Assembly: GCA_031281385.1 (NCBI GenBank)
Contig: JAITFL010000127.1
Span: 1 to 42,554, forward strand
DNA length: 42,554 nucleotides
Direction of reading: 5' to 3'
DNA from: Holophagales bacterium
GTDB taxonomy: Bacteria; Acidobacteriota; Holophagae; Holophagales; Holophagaceae
The position numbers were made by a program, and so were the translations under genes. The notes below the pieces were generated by a model. The model made no database searches, was not told where the DNA came from, and saw nothing but the letters and a program-made list of their open reading frames with translations. This document shows, piece after piece, positions 1 through 10,400 of this stretch. The stretch's first letter is position 1, and each line of letters starts with the position of its first letter.

Positions 1-579
1 GGTGCCAACGCCAAAACTGGGGCCAAAACTGAGACCAAGACAGAAGGCAAACCTGCGGCCCACACCGAAACTTTAGCCGGACATGGGAAAGCCAAGAAAA
101 AGAAAGACGCCGCTCCGGCGGCGCCAGCCATCGAGCCGCCCAAGCTGTCGGCCGACATCATTGCATCCCTCGCCGTTCCGGCGAACCTGCCGCGAAAACT
201 GATGCCACCAGGCACCACCGAGCCTAGCTTGGCGCAGCGCAAGGGCGAAGGGCTGGCAAGCGGAAAACCCACCAAGAAAACAGGCCCAAAGCCAGTCCCC
301 AATGACAAAAGCCAAGGCAAGCTGGCCCAACCTAAAAAATCGGTCAAGGCAAAAGCGCCAGCAGAGGTAGGAAAATCCAAGACCGCAGCCAAAAAGGGCG
401 AAAACGCCGCCAAAAATGTAGCATCAAAGCCCAAGGCAATGCCCACGCCCAAGACAACACCTGTGGCCGCAAAGGCCAAACCAACTGCCCAAGCGGTAAA
501 AAAGCCTAGTGCAAAGCCCACAAACCCCTCTGGCCCACAAAAATCGGCGCGGGCCAAAAAAAGCCTGCCAAAAAAATGA
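1..579 (+). CDS. Partial CDS, Lys/Ala/Pro-rich C-terminal tail of unknown protein
   Basis: The frame is open from the first base, so this is the 3' end of a gene that starts outside the window; 192 residues are visible. Almost all of it is low-complexity, rich in Lys, Ala, Pro, Thr and Gly. One less biased segment lies near residues 45-70 (SADIIASLAVPANLPRKL). Such basic, disordered tails occur on RNA- or DNA-binding enzymes and ribosome-associated proteins, but no domain is visible, so no function is assigned. The stop at 577-579 overlaps the Shine-Dalgarno-like GAGGT of the next gene, which suggests the two are translated from one message. Confidence 0.75.
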   Translation, partial: GANAKTGAKTETKTEGKPAAHTETLAGHGKAKKKKDAAPAAPAIEPPKLSADIIASLAVPANLPRKLMPPGTTEPSLAQRKGEGLASGKPTKKTGPKPVPNDKSQGKLAQPKKSVKAKAPAEVGKSKTAAKKGENAAKNVASKPKAMPTPKTTPVAAKAKPTAQAVKKPSAKPTNPSGPQKSARAKKSLPKK

Positions 580-587
580 GGTAATCC

Positions 588-1421
588 TTGGCCAGCCTTG
601 ATTTTATAGTCTATGTACTGATACCGGTGGCATGCCTTGCGACCCTTTTGGGAGGGTGGCTGGTAGTCCGATTCTTGCAGAGCCGCGCCTCGATAATGAG
701 GTACCTATCCGGGCTGGCCGCTGGCTACTTGGTGGCGTCCACCGTTGTCCGCGTCATACCAGAGTCGCTGCACTTCGGCGGAGACATGATGGCTTTCTGG
801 ATACTCGGAGGCTTCCTGTTCGTCCACGTGATAGAACACGGCATCACACCGCATTTCCACTATGGCGAAGAATCCCACGACCATTTCGGGACCCGCATGA
901 CGGGCATCATGGCGCTGGCCGGGTTGTCCATGCACAGCTTCTTGGATGGAATGTCCATGATGGCGGCAATGCACGCCGAGTTTACCCTTGGGCTGCTAGT
1001 TTTCATCGGCATCCTCTTGCACAGGATACCCGAGGGCGGCACCATCAGCTCAATTTTTTTGGTGCGGGGCTTCGGCTCAAAGGGCGCGCTGTACGCCTCT
1101 GGAGCGCTGGCCGCAACCGCCCTGTTGGGCGCGTTCTGCCAAGGTGCGCTAAAAATCCCCTTGGGCCCAGTATTGGCAATATCCGCCGGACTGGGCCTGT
1201 ACGTCGCATGCGCAGACTTGCTCCCCCAAGCGCAAAAAGAGATGGGCTGGAAAAGCACAGCGGCGTTGCTCATGGGCATCCTGCTATTCATAGCGGCAAA
1301 CAGCGTACTGCCCCACGAGCACGACCACCAGCATGGCGGCGATGGGCATTTTGAAGAACTTGACGCCGATATGGAACACAGCGCCCACAACGAAACGCTA
1401 GATTCGCCCAGTATAAATTGA
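588..1421 (+). CDS. ZIP-family metal cation transporter
   Basis: A 277-residue, multi-helix inner-membrane protein predicted to import a divalent metal such as zinc. The ZIP signature motifs are present: HSFLDG in the fourth helix (about residue 116) and HRIPEG in the fifth (about residue 145), whose His, Asp and Glu residues form the metal site in characterised ZIP proteins. His-rich stretches occur in a loop (HFHYGEESHDH, about residue 89) and near the C-terminus (HEHDHQHGGDGH), as is common for metal-handling tails. The start is TTG at 588, five bases after GAGGT (578-582), only 8 bases past the upstream stop. The end abuts lptD, so the three genes are probably co-transcribed. Metal specificity cannot be read from the sequence. 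Confidence 0.88.
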   Translation: MASLDFIVYVLIPVACLATLLGGWLVVRFLQSRASIMRYLSGLAAGYLVASTVVRVIPESLHFGGDMMAFWILGGFLFVHVIEHGITPHFHYGEESHDHFGTRMTGIMALAGLSMHSFLDGMSMMAAMHAEFTLGLLVFIGILLHRIPEGGTISSIFLVRGFGSKGALYASGALAATALLGAFCQGALKIPLGPVLAISAGLGLYVACADLLPQAQKEMGWKSTAALLMGILLFIAANSVLPHEHDHQHGGDGHFEELDADMEHSAHNETLDSPSIN

Positions 1422-1444
1422 GTGATTCCTTGAATACCTTGGCC

Positions 1445-3892
1445 ATGCGCGGCATTAGAGCTTATCGCAATGTTCTATTTGCGCTTGTCGCATGGGTACC
1501 GGTCATTCACGCCCAAGGCCTGCCCGAGATCCCTATCCCGGCTGGAAATATCAACCTCAAAGAAATTGACCTCTTATTCCCACAGCGGCCAGCCGCCAAT
1601 CGCCAACGCGAATCGGTGGCCGTGCAATGGCGTGGCGAATTGGTCAACCAAGACGGGCCACTGCTGACCCTCGTAAATGGAGTTCTGGAAGTGGAAGGGA
1701 CGGGCGGCAGCGCCGTGGCCCTAAGGGCAGAATCCATAACATTCAACCGCCTCGACCAAAGCATAAAAGCTTCGGGGAACGTAGTCCTAGAACACCCCTA
1801 CTACAAAATGCGCTGCCAGCAGCTTGAAGTAAGATTGACAATGTTGGACGAAAAAGCCACAAGGACGGGAGAGGCATTGGGCGTCACGTTTGAGTTGCCG
1901 CCATCCTGGATCCTGACTGCGCGGCGACTAAGTTTTGAAGATTATCCCGGAGACACATTGGGGCTTCTCGGCAAGCTGCTCGGCGGCGGCAGGGCCGACC
2001 GCACCACAGAGTTTCGCTTCGAAGACGCATCCGTCAGCCCCTGCCCCGATGATGGGCCAAACTGGGCGGCCAATGCGTCAATGATCCATCTAAAAACCGG
2101 CTCGTACGCCAACAGCTCAGGGCAGCAAGGTTACGCGACCCTGAACAATATTGTGCTAAGGATAGGCCATGCCCCGATAATGTGGATGCCCTGGGCCCTA
2201 TTTCCCGCCAGAGTAGATAGGGCCCCTGGCCTTTTGCCGCCGGAGCTAGGATACAGCAGCCAGCTTGGCACAATCGTTGGCATGTCCTATTTCCAGCCAT
2301 TGGGCGATGCAGCGGACGCGACTATTTCCCCGACGTGGCACTCAAAGGTCGGGACTATGTGGGCGCTGGAGTCCCGCTGGGAGCCAAGCATAACCCACAA
2401 AGGCAATTTCAGCGGAAGATACATAAGGCCCAAAGACACGGCAGAAGCAAGGTACCGCTTTGGCCTGCAAGAAATCTGGGACTTAGAGAATGGCTGGCTC
2501 GTAAGGGCCGACATAAATAGCGCGTCGGATCAATTGATGGACACAGAGTTTGGAAAATCAGGCCCCGTGCCCATTGGGGCCCCGGCATACGACAGCACCC
2601 TCTTTGTCGGGAAAAACTTCAAATGGGCCGCGCTAAGCCTATTTGCATCGGACAACCGCTCCTTCTTCCAGCCCGACGACCCTTTTTACAACTACAACTT
2701 CCCTGCGTCCCTGCAAAAAACCAAGATGCCGGAAGGGCAGCTTAGGTTTTTCCCTGTACCTATTGGGAATTTCTACCTTGATGGCTCATCGAGGATTGGC
2801 CAGTTCGGATACTACCTCGACTTGGGAGAGGAAAGCCCGGTGTCTAAGTACACTTGGGAAAGGAGTGACCACCAAATCAGGCTGCAGGGCCACCTTGGAC
2901 GATGGGGGCCGCTGCGGGCCGACCTGCAGTTGGGTGCGCGATTCACGCACTACAGTGCCGTACTCTCTGATTCATTTTTGGACGCGGGAGAAGAAAGCGA
3001 ACCCTCGAACCCCGTTGACGACCCAGTCTTTGACCCATTCAGGGTGGAAGGGCCAAAGGCGCAGAGATGGGTTGGGTCCAGCCGTTTGCAGTTTTCTGCC
3101 CCCCAGATAGGCAGGAGTTTTCTAAACTTAAAATTGGCGGGCTACACCGGGGACATCAAGCACATTTTGGAGCCCTCTATAGCATTATCGTTTAACTCAA
3201 AGAGCGAGCTGGCAGGGGTTTTCCCAAGGTTCGATGAAGCCGACACAAGGCCCGGAGTGGGAAATACTGTTGTCGGCGAGCGCAGCATCGAACTTGGCCT
3301 AAAGCAGCATCTGTTTGGAAGGCCCGACTCTTCCCATAGCTACACAGATTTGCTCAGGGCGCGGATATCAGTGAAGTATTATGTTGACCCAATCATCTAC
3401 TACGACGGCAGGGAAAAACAGGGATGGGCATCTTTGAATACCGACGTGGACGTTGAGCCAACGAGTGCCTTAAAATTGAGTTTTAAGCGCGCTACGGAAG
3501 TGTCCAACGGCGAATCCGACAGCTCGCTTTCCGCCGATGTCGCGGTGAGCAAAGCGACCAAGTTCAACCTCGCAGCATTCAGCTCCGGCAAAAACCAGCT
3601 CCGCATCAGGCAAAGGGGCATCAGGGCGGGCGGTACGCAGCAAATTTGGCGCGACAAGCTGGTCCTCCAGTTTGAAGCCAACTACGACTTTGTGAGAAGG
3701 ACGTTCACCCAAAGCCAAGTGGCTCTGACCTTCGGCAGCCCCTGCGTCGCATTCAGTTTAAGCTACTACCACATATACCTGCCAGAAATATCGAGGTACA
3801 GAAAAGAAGACAGGTTGAGTTTTTCCCTCAGCCTAAAAAACCTTGGCGAACTATTCTCGGCTGAAATTGGCAGCCTGTTTAGGTCTAAGTGA
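1445..3892 (+). CDS. lptD: LptD-like outer-membrane LPS assembly protein
   Basis: This is an OstA/LptD family protein that, with LptE, inserts lipopolysaccharide into the outer leaflet of the outer membrane. From ATG 1445 it has 815 residues, beginning with a basic n-region, a hydrophobic stretch and a cleavage-like site (VIHA-Q). An N-terminal OstA-like domain (about residues 40-140) precedes a long beta-barrel. The family landmark MPWALFP followed by a GLLPPELGYSS stretch (about residues 245-270) is clear. The very C-terminus is Lys/Arg (LFRSK) rather than the usual terminal aromatic. An alternative TTG at 1418 overlaps the ZIP stop as TTGA and would add nine residues containing two Asp before the signal peptide, which makes it the less attractive start. 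No lptE or surA is recognisable nearby on this strand. Confidence 0.85.
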   Translation: MRGIRAYRNVLFALVAWVPVIHAQGLPEIPIPAGNINLKEIDLLFPQRPAANRQRESVAVQWRGELVNQDGPLLTLVNGVLEVEGTGGSAVALRAESITFNRLDQSIKASGNVVLEHPYYKMRCQQLEVRLTMLDEKATRTGEALGVTFELPPSWILTARRLSFEDYPGDTLGLLGKLLGGGRADRTTEFRFEDASVSPCPDDGPNWAANASMIHLKTGSYANSSGQQGYATLNNIVLRIGHAPIMWMPWALFPARVDRAPGLLPPELGYSSQLGTIVGMSYFQPLGDAADATISPTWHSKVGTMWALESRWEPSITHKGNFSGRYIRPKDTAEARYRFGLQEIWDLENGWLVRADINSASDQLMDTEFGKSGPVPIGAPAYDSTLFVGKNFKWAALSLFASDNRSFFQPDDPFYNYNFPASLQKTKMPEGQLRFFPVPIGNFYLDGSSRIGQFGYYLDLGEESPVSKYTWERSDHQIRLQGHLGRWGPLRADLQLGARFTHYSAVLSDSFLDAGEESEPSNPVDDPVFDPFRVEGPKAQRWVGSSRLQFSAPQIGRSFLNLKLAGYTGDIKHILEPSIALSFNSKSELAGVFPRFDEADTRPGVGNTVVGERSIELGLKQHLFGRPDSSHSYTDLLRARISVKYYVDPIIYYDGREKQGWASLNTDVDVEPTSALKLSFKRATEVSNGESDSSLSADVAVSKATKFNLAAFSSGKNQLRIRQRGIRAGGTQQIWRDKLVLQFEANYDFVRRTFTQSQVALTFGSPCVAFSLSYYHIYLPEISRYRKEDRLSFSLSLKNLGELFSAEIGSLFRSK

Positions 3893-4273
3893 TTGCCGGG
3901 TTCAACTTTTGGTGCGAATAGGACATTCTTACTACTTGCAGTACCTACTATTGACGCGGATTTGCCACACCATGTTTATGCCGAATGGGTTCCGCAACGT
4001 GGTCATACGCCAAGCAGATTCATCGGACAAAATAGGCGACCGGCGCGTCCCGGCAGCCATGTCCTATCTTTCGCACTCGGGTTCGCGGTCCAGCAATTTG
4101 GTTCATTCACAGCCGGGTCATGGAGATTGTCAAATTGTTATGACAATGCGATAAATGTCGGCGCAAATCCGCAGGCTGCGAGGATTTTACTATCGTGGGC
4201 CTAAACTAGAAATCGCTTTCATTGATTGTATTGATACCAATGCTATTATTATTGGAATTATTTGAGGTGAACT
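3893..4273 (+). other. 381-base intergenic region with hairpin and long-range inverted repeat
   Basis: No convincing gene is present. A frame of 103 codons from TTG 3893 to 4204 stays open but matches nothing I recognise and lacks a ribosome-binding site; another frame overlapping the lptD end is equally unconvincing. Structure is visible. ATTGTCA (4126-4132) pairs with TGACAAT (4141-4147) around an 8-base loop. GCGGATTTGC (3956-3965) is the exact reverse complement of GCAAATCCGC (4163-4172). The last 60 bases become AT-rich and hold the likely promoter of the next gene. A structured leader or small RNA is possible. Confidence 0.4.
4222..4249 (+). promoter_or_regulatory. Candidate sigma-70-type promoter for the BNR-repeat gene
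   Basis: TTGATT (4222-4227) is separated by 16 bases from TATTAT (4244-4249) in an AT-rich stretch. A start near 4256 would give a leader of about 18 bases including the GAGGTG at 4264-4269. Based only on hexamer similarity and position. Confidence 0.4.
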
Positions 4274-7258
4274 ATGGCCCATCGTTCCTTTCTAACATGC
4301 CTATGCGCTGCAAATAAACCAACTTGGAAAATAGTTGCGGCCCTGCTTGCTCTGGGTACTTCCATCGCGGCCCAGGACAAGGGGCTGCCGCCGATCAAGC
4401 CACCAGAGAGGCCCAACGCCCTTGGGCATGCGGAAGCCAAGAAGCCCAATGCCCAAGAGCCAATAGACCCAAAGACGGTAAAGGACGACGCGGAGGGCCG
4501 CGAAAAGTGGTTTGCCGAGTGGTTTGGATCTGTTGCGCCAGGATACCTGAAGCATAGGGAGAAAGTGGCCGAGCAGGAGATACAGAAGTGGGGAAGCATG
4601 ATACCTGGCACCCCAATGTACCGCGAGCGCATCAAAAGCCTTGCCGCCAACGATGGCGCGGCCATGCCCTACAGCCTTTTTAACAACATAGGCCCGCTAA
4701 ATGGGTTCGGCCAGAATTACGTTGATGACCCCAACGTGATTGACACCGGCCGAATCACTGTCATACTGCCCCACCCGACCAATGCCCGCCTGCTGTACGT
4801 CGGCTATGCCGGAGGCGGCCTGTGGCGCTGCAAGAACGCAGACCTGGCCAGCAGCGAGGACTGGGTGTGGGAATCGCTGACAGACGGCCTTCCCAGCGGC
4901 GGCGCGGCTGGCAATATCGGCATTGGAAGCGCGGCCTTTAAGCCTGAAGACGCAAACACGATCTATCTCTCCCTTGGCGACCCGCTTTGGGGCACAGCCG
5001 AGGGCAGAGGCTTTTTCATCAGCAGGGACGGCGGCGAAACCTGGACAAGGGGCGGCTCCTTGGGCGACACGAGCCGCACAAAGGCTGTGCTGGCCCTGCC
5101 CGGCAACATTGTGCTGGTGGCAGGCAACACAGGCATCTATCGCTCAACTGATGGCGGATTGAATTTTCAGCAATGCAGGCTTCAGTTTTTGCCGCCAGAC
5201 AATTCTTGGTACACCGGCTGGGACATACTCAAGTTGGACAATGGCGACCTAGCCGCTTCTGTGGCCTATGGGTATTGGCTATGGCAGGACGGAGAATGGC
5301 ACTTGGTGCAAGGCGGCGAAATAATCTATTCCACGAACAATGGCGCGACATGGACAAAAGCCACTCTGAACACGCCATTCCCTAGGGAAAACATCAGTCG
5401 CATGTCCGTAGCAGCCTGCGGCAAGACCATGTACTGCCTATTTCAAGACACCAGTCAGTCTCTATTCCGCAAGGGCCTGCTGAAGTCAACGGACTACGGC
5501 AGGGCCTGGACCTACCAAGAAGCCCCGTCGCTTTTCAGCTATACATCTGGGGACGGCGGGCAGACATCTTACAACCACATGATAGCCGTAGATCCCGATG
5601 ACCCCAGCACTGTCTTTGTAGGCTCGAATTTTTGTCTTTATCGCTCCAAGGACGGCGGCCTGACTTTTGAGGCCATGACGCACTGGATGGGCTGGGGCCG
5701 CCAGTACACCCACGCCGACTTCCAAACGGCCGCTTGGGCCAAGAGCGGGCCAAAGACCCTCTATGCTGGCACGGACGGCGGCCTGTCCATCTTCAGGCAG
5801 CCCAACGTAGAGCCCATCCCCGGCAGCAACGGCCCGATGTGGTCTAATCCCGCCATAATTGACCACCGTCGCAACAAAAATATTTCCACCCAACTAGTCT
5901 ATAACATAGCCTGCACAACGGCCGAAACGCCCCCAGGGTCGCGCAGTCGAGTATTGGTGGGCTTCCAAGACTTGGGCACTAGGCTAAGGCTAGAGAGCGG
6001 CATCGCAACGGGTACTTTCAACTATGTGATAGGCGGCGACGGCTTTGGCTGCCTGATACACGCCCGCAATGGGAACATGATGCTGGGTTCCCTATATTAC
6101 ACGAATATTTACCGCAGCACGAACGGCGGCAATTATTTTTCAGATTCAAACAGCGGCCTTAGCAACGGCGCAGAAAACAGCCCATTCCACACAAGGCTAT
6201 TCGACACGCCAGCAGACCCCACGGGCAACCGCGTCTATACATTCAACAACAATACCCCTTACGTTTCCGATAACTTCGGCGCGTCTTGGACTCCGCTGCC
6301 GACGGCCGGCAATGGCTGGCCAAGCAATCTTCAAATCCGCAGTTTCGGCGTTTCGCCTCTGAAATTGGGCCTAATCGGTGCTACGTTTGATGTTTCGTCA
6401 GATGGCAAGGTCGGCCTCATAGCCATTTCGGAGGACAATGGAAACAATTGGAGGATTTATACTGGGTTTCCTGGAGCTGCTGGAGGCATGGCAGAAATAT
6501 CATTCGATGTATCAGACCAGAACATAATATACGTGACTTCTGTAACCTTTAACCAAAGCGCCAACCATCTGTGGAAGTCAACGGATGGTGGCCGCACTTG
6601 GAGGGTCATTGACGGCACACCGTCAACTTCAAATGGATTTCCCTTTGGCATCCCGGTTCACGTCCTAAGGATTGACCCAAGCGACAACAATGTGCTGTAC
6701 GCAGGAACAGATTTGGGGCTGTACAGGTCAACAAACCAAGGTGCCACCTGGGCGCGGTTTGGCGATGGCCTACCCCTAGTCTCCGTGCGCGACATATACC
6801 TAGCGCCCGATGGCAGCTTCATGCGACTTGGCACGTATGGGCGCGGCGTTTGGGAAACAGTGACGAGGGGCGTTTCCATCGTTGCCCCAGTTGGCGGCCT
6901 GTTCACGGGAGAGGCCGCCACATTCCAATCTAGCACCATTGGACTGGGCGATGCGGTCACATGGTCTGCCAGCGCGGGGACAATAACCCAGCAGGGCGCG
7001 TTCACGGCCCCGGCCACTTCGCAGATGGTCACTATCACCGCAACCAGTGTCCAAGAACCATCCATAAAAGGAACCGCGCTGGTAAAGATAAGCACCACTG
7101 GTTTCGACGGCAACTCCAAGACGTCCCCGCGCTTGCTGGATCTGGCAAACGCATTTGGCTCTACAAGACAGGCCGACCTAGACAAGTACGACTTTAGCAA
7201 TGATGGAAAAATTGACGATGACGATCTGCGGATGCTATTTGCGGCTATGGGGTGGTGA
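4274..7258 (+). CDS. Secreted BNR/VPS10-type beta-propeller protein with dockerin-like C-terminus
   Basis: The product has 994 residues. The start is ATG 4274, four bases after GAGGTG. The N-terminus (residues 1-33) ends in a hydrophobic segment and AA-Q, consistent with a signal peptide and export. Residues about 150-870 hold many BNR/sialidase-type Asp-box motifs (for example SRDGGETW, RSTDGGLNF, KSTDGGRTW, RSTNQGATW), which form multi-bladed propellers in VPS10/sortilin and glycosidase families. Residues about 870-942 resemble a bacterial Ig-like (Big) domain. The last 40 residues contain an EF-hand-like loop, DFSNDGKIDDDDL, in a dockerin-like context. No catalytic residues of sialidases were identified, so an enzymatic role is not claimed; binding or surface anchoring is plausible. 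The gene stands alone with its own promoter candidate. Confidence 0.8.
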   Translation: MAHRSFLTCLCAANKPTWKIVAALLALGTSIAAQDKGLPPIKPPERPNALGHAEAKKPNAQEPIDPKTVKDDAEGREKWFAEWFGSVAPGYLKHREKVAEQEIQKWGSMIPGTPMYRERIKSLAANDGAAMPYSLFNNIGPLNGFGQNYVDDPNVIDTGRITVILPHPTNARLLYVGYAGGGLWRCKNADLASSEDWVWESLTDGLPSGGAAGNIGIGSAAFKPEDANTIYLSLGDPLWGTAEGRGFFISRDGGETWTRGGSLGDTSRTKAVLALPGNIVLVAGNTGIYRSTDGGLNFQQCRLQFLPPDNSWYTGWDILKLDNGDLAASVAYGYWLWQDGEWHLVQGGEIIYSTNNGATWTKATLNTPFPRENISRMSVAACGKTMYCLFQDTSQSLFRKGLLKSTDYGRAWTYQEAPSLFSYTSGDGGQTSYNHMIAVDPDDPSTVFVGSNFCLYRSKDGGLTFEAMTHWMGWGRQYTHADFQTAAWAKSGPKTLYAGTDGGLSIFRQPNVEPIPGSNGPMWSNPAIIDHRRNKNISTQLVYNIACTTAETPPGSRSRVLVGFQDLGTRLRLESGIATGTFNYVIGGDGFGCLIHARNGNMMLGSLYYTNIYRSTNGGNYFSDSNSGLSNGAENSPFHTRLFDTPADPTGNRVYTFNNNTPYVSDNFGASWTPLPTAGNGWPSNLQIRSFGVSPLKLGLIGATFDVSSDGKVGLIAISEDNGNNWRIYTGFPGAAGGMAEISFDVSDQNIIYVTSVTFNQSANHLWKSTDGGRTWRVIDGTPSTSNGFPFGIPVHVLRIDPSDNNVLYAGTDLGLYRSTNQGATWARFGDGLPLVSVRDIYLAPDGSFMRLGTYGRGVWETVTRGVSIVAPVGGLFTGEAATFQSSTIGLGDAVTWSASAGTITQQGAFTAPATSQMVTITATSVQEPSIKGTALVKISTTGFDGNSKTSPRLLDLANAFGSTRQADLDKYDFSNDGKIDDDDLRMLFAAMGW

Positions 7259-7272
7259 CGATGTTTCCCATT

Positions 7273-7301
7273 GCCAATGAGACGAGCTTGTTGCAATTGG
7301 C
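7273..7301 (+). other. Short inverted repeat downstream of the BNR-repeat gene
   Basis: GCCAAT (7273-7278) and ATTGGC (7296-7301) can pair around a 17-base loop just after the stop at 7258. There is no T-tract, so this is at best a weak terminator or a chance repeat. Confidence 0.2.
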
Positions 7302-7348
7302 TTGATCGACACGGACGGCTACGAAACGCAATTTTGACATAGAACGGC

Positions 7349-7354
7349 TATAAT
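7349..7354 (+). promoter_or_regulatory. Exact TATAAT -10 element upstream of metH
   Basis: A perfect TATAAT lies about 54 bases before the metH ATG, giving a leader of about 47 bases. TTGACA occurs at 7334-7339, but only 9 bases upstream, too close to act as its -35 partner. No S-adenosylmethionine or cobalamin riboswitch fold was recognised in the short leader. Confidence 0.4.
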
Positions 7355-7407
7355 CCCAATATGGCTCCTGAGGCATAGCTTGCTTTTTGTGGCCACTGGG
7401 GGCCAAA

Positions 7408-10400
7408 ATGTCCAAGCTAATGCAAACCATCAGAGACCGCGTATTGCTATTGGACGGGGGTTTCGGCACCCAGATATTTCTAAAAAAGCCAACAGCGGAT
7501 GACTTTGGGGGCCAAAGGCACGAGGGTTGCATAGACTACCTGTCTGAGCGGCGTCCTGAATGGGTGAAAGACATACACGCAGCGTACTTCGATGCAGGCG
7601 CGGACGCAGTGGAGACCAACACTTTTGGCGCAAACCCGCTGGTGCTTGGCGAGTTTGGGCTGGCGGACAGGGCCGAGGGGCTTAACACGCTGTCCGCTAA
7701 ATTGGCCAGAGAAGTAGCGAGCAGCTATGACTCTCCCCGCTTCGTCATCGGAAGCGCAGGGCCCGGCACAAAGCTGGTGACGCTGGGACACGTTAACCAC
7801 GATGAACTCTTCCAAAGTTACCTAGTCCAAATGAAGGGCCTGATCAAAGGCGGGGTTGACGCGATCCTGATAGAGACCTGCCAAGACCTTGGGCAGATGA
7901 AGACAGCTGTCCGAGCGGCGAAAGCGGCGATGGCAGAACTAAAATCATCAGCGCCAATTTGGGTGCAGGCCACCATCGAAACCAATGGAACCCTTCTGGT
8001 GGGCTCGGACTTGCAATCCGTGTTGGTCTCCTTGGAAATGATGGGTATAGACGTGCTTGGCATGAACTGCGCCAACGGGCCAGACGAAATGGCAAGGCAT
8101 TTGGGGATTCTGACGGATCAGTCCCAATTCCCCATCTCCTGCCTGCCAAATGCCGGCCTGCCCGTCAACGAAAATGGGAACCTAGTTTATCCAATGGGGC
8201 CAAACGCATTTGCCGAAAAGGTTGAAAAAATAGCCGTGCAGTTCGGCCTGTCCATAGTGGGCGGTTGTTGCGGAACGACTCCACAGCACATAAGCGCCCT
8301 AAAGCCCAAGATCGAAAAAATGTCGGCTCCACAGCGAACACCAAAATTAGAGCGGTACGCGTCCAGCCTCTACCAAGCAGTTCCCCTGCGCCAAGAGCCA
8401 AGGCCCCTGATTATCGGCGAAAGAACCAACGCCAACGGCAGCAAAAAGTTTAGGGATCTTCTTGCCAAAGAAGACTGGGACGGCCTAATCAGCGTTGCAA
8501 AAGAGCAGCAAAAAGAGGGGGCGCATCTATTGGACGTATGCGTGGCATTCGTGGGCCGGGACGAAGTGAGCGACATGGAGAACTTTCTGTCCAAGCTAGT
8601 GACGCAAATAACCATGCCACTGATGATTGACAGCACCGAAACAAAAACCATCGAAAGGGCTTTGGAAGTGGCGCCCGGCAAGTGCATAGTGAACTCCATC
8701 AATTTTGAAGAGGGCGAAAACAAAGCGCGGCAAATATTGGATCTCTGCAAGAGGCATGGCGCGTCCATAATGGCGTTGGCCATAGACGAGAATGGCATGG
8801 CCAAGACCACAGAGCGCAAGGTGGCCATCGCAGAGCGCATAGTCGGCTTAGTGGTGGGCGAATACAAGTTCCATCCATCGGACTTGGTGATTGACCCGCT
8901 GACGTTTACACTGGGTTCCGGCGACGAGGAATATAGAGGTTCCGCGATTGCAACGATAGAGGCCATTAAAGCCATTAAAGGGCGCTGGCCCCAGGTGCTG
9001 ACGTCGCTTGGGGTTAGCAATGTCAGCTTTGGCCTGAACCCGGCGGCAAGGCACTTGCTAAATGCGCTGATGCTGTACCATTCCGTGCAGGCGGGTCTAG
9101 ACATGGCGATCTTCAACGCAAGCAAGGTCATCCCCGTTTCCAGGATAGAGCCTAACTCCCGCAAATTGTTTGAAGACCTGATCTTTGACAGGCGCGGAAC
9201 AGGCTATGACCCGCTGAAGCAAATAATCCTAGAATTTGCCGACAAAAAAGCCAGTGCGACCCATAGTCGGCGCGAGGGTATGGGAATAGAAGATCGCCTA
9301 AGACAAGACATCATTGACGGCGAAAAAAGCCTTGTGGCAAGCGACATAGACGAGGCCATAGCAAACAAGATAGACGTAATGCACCTAATAAACAACGTCT
9401 TGCTGCAAGGGATGAAGATAGTGGGAGAAAGGTTCGGCGCGGGGGAAATGCAATTGCCATTTGTGCTAGAGAGCGCCGAAACGATGAAGGCCGCCATGAG
9501 CCGCTTGGAGCCGCATATAGCCACAGGGAGCCACCAAAAAAAAGGGCGGCTGCTGTTGGCCACTGTAAAGGGCGACGTTCACGACATCGGCAAAAACCTA
9601 GTTGAAATAATTATGAGCAACAACGGCTTTGAAGTCGAAAACCTTGGCATCAAACAGCCGATAGAGGACATAATGGCCGCATTCCACGCTAGGCCCGCCG
9701 ACGCAATAGGGCTTTCGGGCCTGTTGGTCAAATCAACGGTGGCGATGAAAGAATACCTTGGATACATGCGCCAAAAAGGACACCGCGTGCCTGTGATACT
9801 CGGCGGCGCCGCGCTGACAAAGGACTACGTGGAAACAGTCTGCCGCGAAGAATACCAATGCGATGCCGTCTATTACGCCTCTGACGCATTCGATGGCCTC
9901 ATGCACATGGAAAAGATCATCTCTGGCGACGTTCCCACTGCCCATTTGCCAGCAGGAAGCTCCCAAAGAGCAGACAACCCTGAAATTTCCGATGACCGCG
10001 ACAGTGGATCGTCCTACGATCTTAGCCCTGATGGGCAGTCCACATGGGTGTCAAGGGAACACGCGACACCGGAGCCACCATTCTGGGGAGCCAAGGAAAT
10101 AGCCCCGCCGATGAAAGACGCCATGTCCCTATTGAGCGATCTTTCAGTGCTGCAAAATAGATGGGCCTTCAAAAAGGGCATGATGACAGATGAACAATTT
10201 AAGGTCGTTCTAACTGAAAAGGCGGGGCCGCTTCTGGAAGAGTGGAAAGGGCGGCTGTTGTCTGAAAAGCTAGTGGAACCCAAGGCAATTTACGGCTTCT
10301 TCCCAGCCAATGCGACCGGAAATTCGCTAAAGGTTTTTGCCCCCGACAATAAAGCAATATTGGCCACATTCGATTTCCCCCGCCAGGCATCTGGCAAGCG

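Noticed and set aside
632..1354. 240-codon frame overlapping the ZIP transporter
   Set aside because: Arg/His/Pro-rich out-of-frame translation with no signal, while the other frame has clear ZIP motifs.
860..1390. 176-codon minus-strand frame across the ZIP gene
   Set aside because: Antisense shadow; no ribosome-binding site or domain.
3893..4204. 103-codon frame after lptD
   Set aside because: TTG start without a ribosome-binding site and no recognisable content; kept only as a note within the intergenic region.
7334..7354. TTGACA and TATAAT as a complete promoter before metH
   Set aside because: The spacer is only 9 bases, far from the usual 16-18; only the -10 element is kept.
8370..9164. 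264-codon open frame antisense to metH
   Set aside because: Lies wholly within the well-supported metH coding sequence and its translation shows no domain; a shadow of codon bias.
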